The position numbers and the translations under genes are program-made. The notes beneath the pieces are model-generated. The model saw only the letters and a list, made by a program, of their open reading frames with translations, was not told the DNA's origin and made no database searches. Shown piece by piece: positions 60,110-64,000 of a DNA stretch of 64,000 bases (position 1 is the first letter of the stretch; each line of letters opens with the position of its first letter). Origin of the DNA: Cupriavidus pauculus (lineage in GTDB: Bacteria > Pseudomonadota > Gammaproteobacteria > Burkholderiales > Burkholderiaceae). The stretch spans positions 480,598 to 544,597 of the forward strand of contig NZ_PJRP01000002.1 in the NCBI RefSeq assembly GCF_002858765.1, written 5' to 3'.

Positions 60110-60918
60110 TGGGCGGCACGGTTACGTTCGCGCGCGACGGCCAGGTGGTCACGGTCACGCTGTCGCATCCGGGCAAGCTCAACGCGATCTCGGTCGGTAT
60201 GTGGCAGGCGCTGGCCACCGGGTTTGACGCGCTGTCTGCCGAGGTGGCCAACGCGGCCGACCCGGCCGCGCGTCCGCCGCGCTGCGTGGTCGTGCGTGGC
60301 GCTGACGGCAACTTTGCAGCCGGCGCCGACATCGCCGAATTTCCCGCAGTGCGGGGCGACGAAGCCGCGGTGCGCCGCTATCACACGGCAATCATCGCCC
60401 CGGCCCTGCGGGCCATCGCCGAATGTCCACTGCCGACGCTGGCCGCTATCGAGGGTGTCTGCGTGGGTGGCGGGCTGGAAATCGCGTGCAACTGTGACCT
60501 GCGCGTCGCTGCGGCGGGCAGCCGCTTCGGCGTGCCGATCAACCGGCTGGGGTTTCCGATGGCGCCCGGCGAACTGCAGGGCCTGCTGGCCCTGGCAGGG
60601 CGTGCCGTGACGCTGGAAATCCTGCTGGAAGGCCGCGTGTTCGACGCCGCCGAGGCGGCCTCCAAGGGGCTGCTGACGCGCGTGGTGCCCGAGGCCGCCC
60701 TGCACGACGAGGTGGCCGCCACGCTACAGCGCCTCTGTGCGGGTGCGCCGCTGGCCGCGCGCATCAACAAGGCGACCATCCGTCGCCTGTCGCCGGCGCC
60801 TGCACCGCTGACCGCCGCGGAGCTGGACGCCCACTTTGCCTACGCCGGCAGCCGCGACCACGCCGAGGGCGTGGCCGCCTTCCTGGCGCACCGGCCTCCG
60901 GATTTCACCGGGGAGTAA
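60109..60918 (+). CDS. Enoyl-CoA hydratase/isomerase-family protein
   Basis: A 269-residue crotonase-fold protein. GNFAAGADIAEFPAV (CoA-binding oxyanion loop, about residues 66-80) and CVGGGLEIACNCDLRVAA (second oxyanion loop) are typical. The first catalytic Glu of hydratases should lie near RLGFPMAPGELQGL, where the sequence has no Glu at the usual GIIPG position, so activity may differ from hydration. The start overlaps the TctC stop. It is placed in the malonate operon, possibly acting on malonyl-CoA. Confidence 0.85.
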   Translation: MGGTVTFARDGQVVTVTLSHPGKLNAISVGMWQALATGFDALSAEVANAADPAARPPRCVVVRGADGNFAAGADIAEFPAVRGDEAAVRRYHTAIIAPALRAIAECPLPTLAAIEGVCVGGGLEIACNCDLRVAAAGSRFGVPINRLGFPMAPGELQGLLALAGRAVTLEILLEGRVFDAAEAASKGLLTRVVPEAALHDEVAATLQRLCAGAPLAARINKATIRRLSPAPAPLTAAELDAHFAYAGSRDHAEGVAAFLAHRPPDFTGE

Positions 60919-60925
60919 TATGTCG

Positions 60926-60948
60926 GCCGGCCGGCTATCATGGCCGGC
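60926..60948 (+). other. Hairpin between the crotonase gene and matB
   Basis: GCCGGCC (60926-60932) pairs with GGCCGGC (60942-60948) around nine bases. No U-tract follows. It sits in the 101-base gap before matB and could stabilise or slow the transcript. Confidence 0.4.
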
Positions 60949-61019
60949 TGCCCAGGCGCTTTGCTCGCCAGCTTTGGTCGCCATTTCCCCGGGCATGCCA
61001 TTCCCTTTTGCTCTGTACC

Positions 61020-62573
61020 ATGAACGCCAATCTGTTCGCCCTGTTCGAGTCCCGTTTTCCCGCCGACCGCAGCGCCTGCTGCATCGAGACGCATGACGGC
61101 CTGTATTACACGTGGGACGACCTCGATCGCGCCACGGCCAAGCTCGCCAACCTGCTGACCGCGCTGAAGCTGCCGGCCGGCGCGCGCGTGGCCGTGCAGG
61201 TGGAAAAGTCGCCGGAGGCGCTGTTCCTGTACCTGGCCACGCTGCGGGCGGGCTATGTGTACCTGCCGCTGAACACCGCGTACCAGGAGGCCGAAATCGA
61301 CTATTTCGTCGGCAACGCGGAGCCGGCGGTGGTGGTTTGCAGCAGCAGCAACTTTGGCTGGGTGTCGAAGGTGGCCTTCGCGCACAACACGGCGCACGTG
61401 TTCACGCTGGACGAGAACCGTACCGGGTCGCTGCTGCAACGCGCGGCGGCACAGCCGGACACGTTCGAGACCGTACCGCGCGCGGACGACGACCTGGCGG
61501 CCATCCTGTACACGTCGGGCACCACCGGCCGCAGCAAGGGCGCGATGCTGACGCATCGCAACCTGGCATCGAATGCGCTGACGCTGCATGAATACTGGGG
61601 TTGGCGCAGCGACGACGTGCTGTTGCACATGCTGCCGATCTTCCACGTCCACGGCCTGTTCGTGGCGTCGCATGGCGCGCTGCTGGCTGGCGCCAAGATG
61701 ATCTGGGCGCCCAAGCTCGACATGGGCCAGATCCTGAAATTCATCCCGCGTTGCACGGTGATGATGGGCGTGCCGACCTACTATGTGCGCATGGTGCAGG
61801 AGTCGCGCTTCGACAAGGAACTCTGCAAGAACATGCGCCTGTTCGTGTCGGGATCCGCGCCGCTGCTGCTGGAGACGTTCGACGCCTTCCGCGAGCACAC
61901 CGGCCACACGATCCTGGAGCGCTACGGCATGAGCGAGACCGTGATGCTGGTCTCGAATCCGTACGACACGGCGCTGGGCGACCGTATCGGCGGCACCGTG
62001 GGCATGCCGCTGCCGGGTGTGTCGGTGCGCGTGATGGATGGCGAGGGCAACCCGTGCCAGCCGGGCGTGATCGGCAACGTCGAGGTCCAGGGCCCCAACG
62101 TGTTCAAGGGCTACTGGCGCATGCCGGAGAAGACCGCCGAGGAATTCACCGCCGACGGCTGGTTCAAGACCGGCGACGTGGGCCGTTACGGGGGCGCCAT
62201 CGTCAGCCAGGCCGGCGAGCGCAAGGTGCCGGACAACTACCTGACCATCGTTGGTCGGAGCAAGGACCTGATCATCTCGGGCGGCTACAACGTCTACCCG
62301 AAGGAAATCGAGAGCTTTATCGACGAGATGCCCGGTGTGGTGGAGTCGGCCGTGATCGGCGTGCCCCATGCCGATTTTGGCGAGGCCGTGGTGGCCGTGG
62401 TGGTGCGCAAGCCCGGCGCGGACCTCGACGAGGCCGGCATGATCGGTACGCTCAAGGGCCGCATCGCCAACTTCAAGGTGCCCAAGCGCGTGCATTTGGT
62501 GGACGAACTGCCACGCAACACGATGGGCAAGGTGCAGAAGAACGTGCTGCGCCAGCAGTTCGCGGCGCTGTAA
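61020..62573 (+). CDS. matB: Malonyl-CoA synthetase
   Basis: A 517-residue acyl-CoA synthetase that links malonate to CoA with ATP. Motif A3 YTSGTTGRSKG is at about 164-174, then LLHMLPIFHVHGLFVA, ERYGMSETVML, WFKTGDVG and the catalytic lysine in NTMGKVQKN (near 507). MPLPGVSVRVMD and HVHGLF agree with MatB. An upstream TTG is ignored; even the ATG lacks a clear ribosome site (CTCTGTACC before it), so translation may be weak. It ends the operon at a strong terminator. Confidence 0.92.
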   Translation: MNANLFALFESRFPADRSACCIETHDGLYYTWDDLDRATAKLANLLTALKLPAGARVAVQVEKSPEALFLYLATLRAGYVYLPLNTAYQEAEIDYFVGNAEPAVVVCSSSNFGWVSKVAFAHNTAHVFTLDENRTGSLLQRAAAQPDTFETVPRADDDLAAILYTSGTTGRSKGAMLTHRNLASNALTLHEYWGWRSDDVLLHMLPIFHVHGLFVASHGALLAGAKMIWAPKLDMGQILKFIPRCTVMMGVPTYYVRMVQESRFDKELCKNMRLFVSGSAPLLLETFDAFREHTGHTILERYGMSETVMLVSNPYDTALGDRIGGTVGMPLPGVSVRVMDGEGNPCQPGVIGNVEVQGPNVFKGYWRMPEKTAEEFTADGWFKTGDVGRYGGAIVSQAGERKVPDNYLTIVGRSKDLIISGGYNVYPKEIESFIDEMPGVVESAVIGVPHADFGEAVVAVVVRKPGADLDEAGMIGTLKGRIANFKVPKRVHLVDELPRNTMGKVQKNVLRQQFAAL

Positions 62574-62589
62574 TCGGAGGCACCCGAAA

Positions 62590-62625
62590 AAAAGCCCCGC
62601 TTCCATTGCATGGGGCGGGGCTTTT
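62590..62625. terminator. Bidirectional terminator between matB and the SIMPL gene
   Basis: AAAAGCCCCGC/GCGGGGCTTTT, an 11-bp stem with a 14-base loop, then a U-run; A-runs in front make it usable from both sides. Confidence 0.88.
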
Positions 62626-62668
62626 TGCTGCGGAGGAGATGTGGGCGGCGAGGCGCCCTGGGGCGCGC

Positions 62669-63367
62669 TTACTTCACCATCTGCACCGACCCGTTGACCG
62701 ACACGGTCACCTGGGTCTTGCCGCCTTCCACCGGAATCGGCGCGCCGGCATCGGACGACATGGCCTTGGCCGCGTACATGCGCGGCACCGGCGGCATCAC
62801 ACCGCCCGATTCATTCACCGAGACTTCGCGGATCGTGAAGCCGCTGTAGCCAAACAGCTTAGTGGTGGCCTGGGCCTTATCGCGGAACGCGGCCACGGCC
62901 TGGTCGGCCAGCTTCTGCTCGGCTGCCCGGCGGGCTTCGCGCGACAGCGAGAAACCGACGTTCTGCACCTGCATCTGGTTGGCCAGTTCGCCGGCCAGCT
63001 TTGACACCGCGGCAAAGTCCTTCGACTTGAGGACGATCTCCGAACGGCCGCGCCACGTGCTGATCTTGCCGTTGCGGTCGGTATTGGGGTGAATCGTGAA
63101 GCCGCCGGACTGTGCTTCCACGCCCGACACGCGCTTGGCCTGTGCCAGTGCTGCCTGCGTGCGCGACGACAGCGCGTTGGAAATGGCGGAGGGCTCCGGA
63201 CCTTCCTGCTCGGCGGCCAGGACCAGCGTCACCACGTCGGTCGGCACTTCGGTCACCGCCTCGGCGGACAGCGACAGCACGCCCGAAGGCGACGGCACGG
63301 CAACGGTCTGGGCCGTGGCAACGGCAGCGGCAGTGCCCAGCAGCGAGGCGACCAGCAATTTCTTCAT
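62669..63367 (-). CDS. SIMPL-domain periplasmic protein
   Basis: A 232-residue secreted protein. A Sec signal (MKKLLVASLLGTAAAVATA, cleaved before QTVAVP) is followed by the DUF541/SIMPL domain: LSAEAVTEVPTDVVTLVLAAEQ, VSGVEAQSGGFTIHPN and the C-terminal VTVSVNGSVQMVK. Relatives include E. coli YggE (oxidative stress) and BP26; most form large rings in the periplasm. The function here is not known. It stands alone. Confidence 0.9.
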   Translation of the reverse strand: MKKLLVASLLGTAAAVATAQTVAVPSPSGVLSLSAEAVTEVPTDVVTLVLAAEQEGPEPSAISNALSSRTQAALAQAKRVSGVEAQSGGFTIHPNTDRNGKISTWRGRSEIVLKSKDFAAVSKLAGELANQMQVQNVGFSLSREARRAAEQKLADQAVAAFRDKAQATTKLFGYSGFTIREVSVNESGGVMPPVPRMYAAKAMSSDAGAPIPVEGGKTQVTVSVNGSVQMVK

Positions 63368-63525
63368 ATTGTTCTCCGATCAATGTGATGGCAATCAGAT
63401 GCGAAGCCACGCATTTCGTTCCATGCGGGCCCTGCATGAAGGCTCTAACGAACGGACGGCCGGATCGGGGTTAAGGCAGGTGAAAAAAAGATGCGGTGCG
63501 ATCAGAAAGGCTGAGATCGCAGAAG

Positions 63526-63999
<474 letters not shown>

Positions 64000-64000
64000 G

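Overview
The window is a high-GC chromosomal segment of a beta-proteobacterium, most probably Cupriavidus or a close Burkholderiaceae relative. This rests on protein character and gene neighbourhoods (rpmB-rpmG, liv operon, hutHUDIFG, cysI-DUF934-cysHDN, lptFG/pepA-holC, matA/matB), not on a database search. No prophage, IS element, integrase or CRISPR array was seen. Coding density is high and nearly every gene is an intact housekeeping or catabolic gene.

Layout. 1-2.6 kb: the first codons of a flavin monooxygenase-like gene, ribosomal proteins L33 and L28, an FKBP-type isomerase and ispH. 3.2-8.3 kb: a complete branched-chain amino acid ABC transporter (livK, H, M, G, F). 8.3-9.7 kb: argD on the minus strand, behind a consensus promoter, a tiny arginine-rich ORF and an intrinsic terminator, which together look like a transcription attenuator. 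9.8-11.9 kb: a divergent pair, a 2Fe-2S flavoreductase and an SDR epimerase. 12.3-23.2 kb: a histidine-utilisation locus, made of a nitrate/taurine-type ABC transporter with hutC, then hutH-U-D-I-F-G. Three operator-like TGTATA-type sites tie the two halves together. The pathway goes histidine to urocanate to imidazolonepropionate to formiminoglutamate to formylglutamate to glutamate plus formate. 23.5-28.6 kb: aspartate 4-decarboxylase with two tandem AspT-type antiporters, a decarboxylation/exchange energy module. 28.9-36.1 kb: miscellaneous genes (M48 lipoprotein, ChbG-like deacetylase, tRNA-Leu(CAA), HNH protein, alpha/beta hydrolase, HIBADH-family reductase with an orphan binding protein, a methyltransferase). 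36.2-44.4 kb: cysB divergent from an assimilatory sulfate reduction operon (tauE-like, cysI, DUF934, cysH, cysD, cysN) ending in a siroheme methyltransferase; a CbiX-type chelatase lies convergent at 44.5 kb. 44.9-53.8 kb: lptF-lptG, pepA-holC, an unknown protein, ilvD, a LysR regulator and lgt. 53.8-56.0 kb: a YjgN-like membrane protein with an M48 peptidase. 56.8-62.6 kb: a malonate operon (FCD-GntR regulator, malonyl-CoA decarboxylase, Bug-type binding protein, enoyl-CoA hydratase-like protein, malonyl-CoA synthetase). The window ends with a SIMPL-domain and an EVE-domain protein.

Between genes, five copies of one palindromic repeat family recur. Three are about 125-bp composite elements (two terminal hairpins around a spacer) and two are single hairpins. 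Four of the five lie between convergent genes.

The two least ordinary signals are the arginine-leader attenuator of argD and this composite hairpin family, one stem of which carries a compensatory base change.
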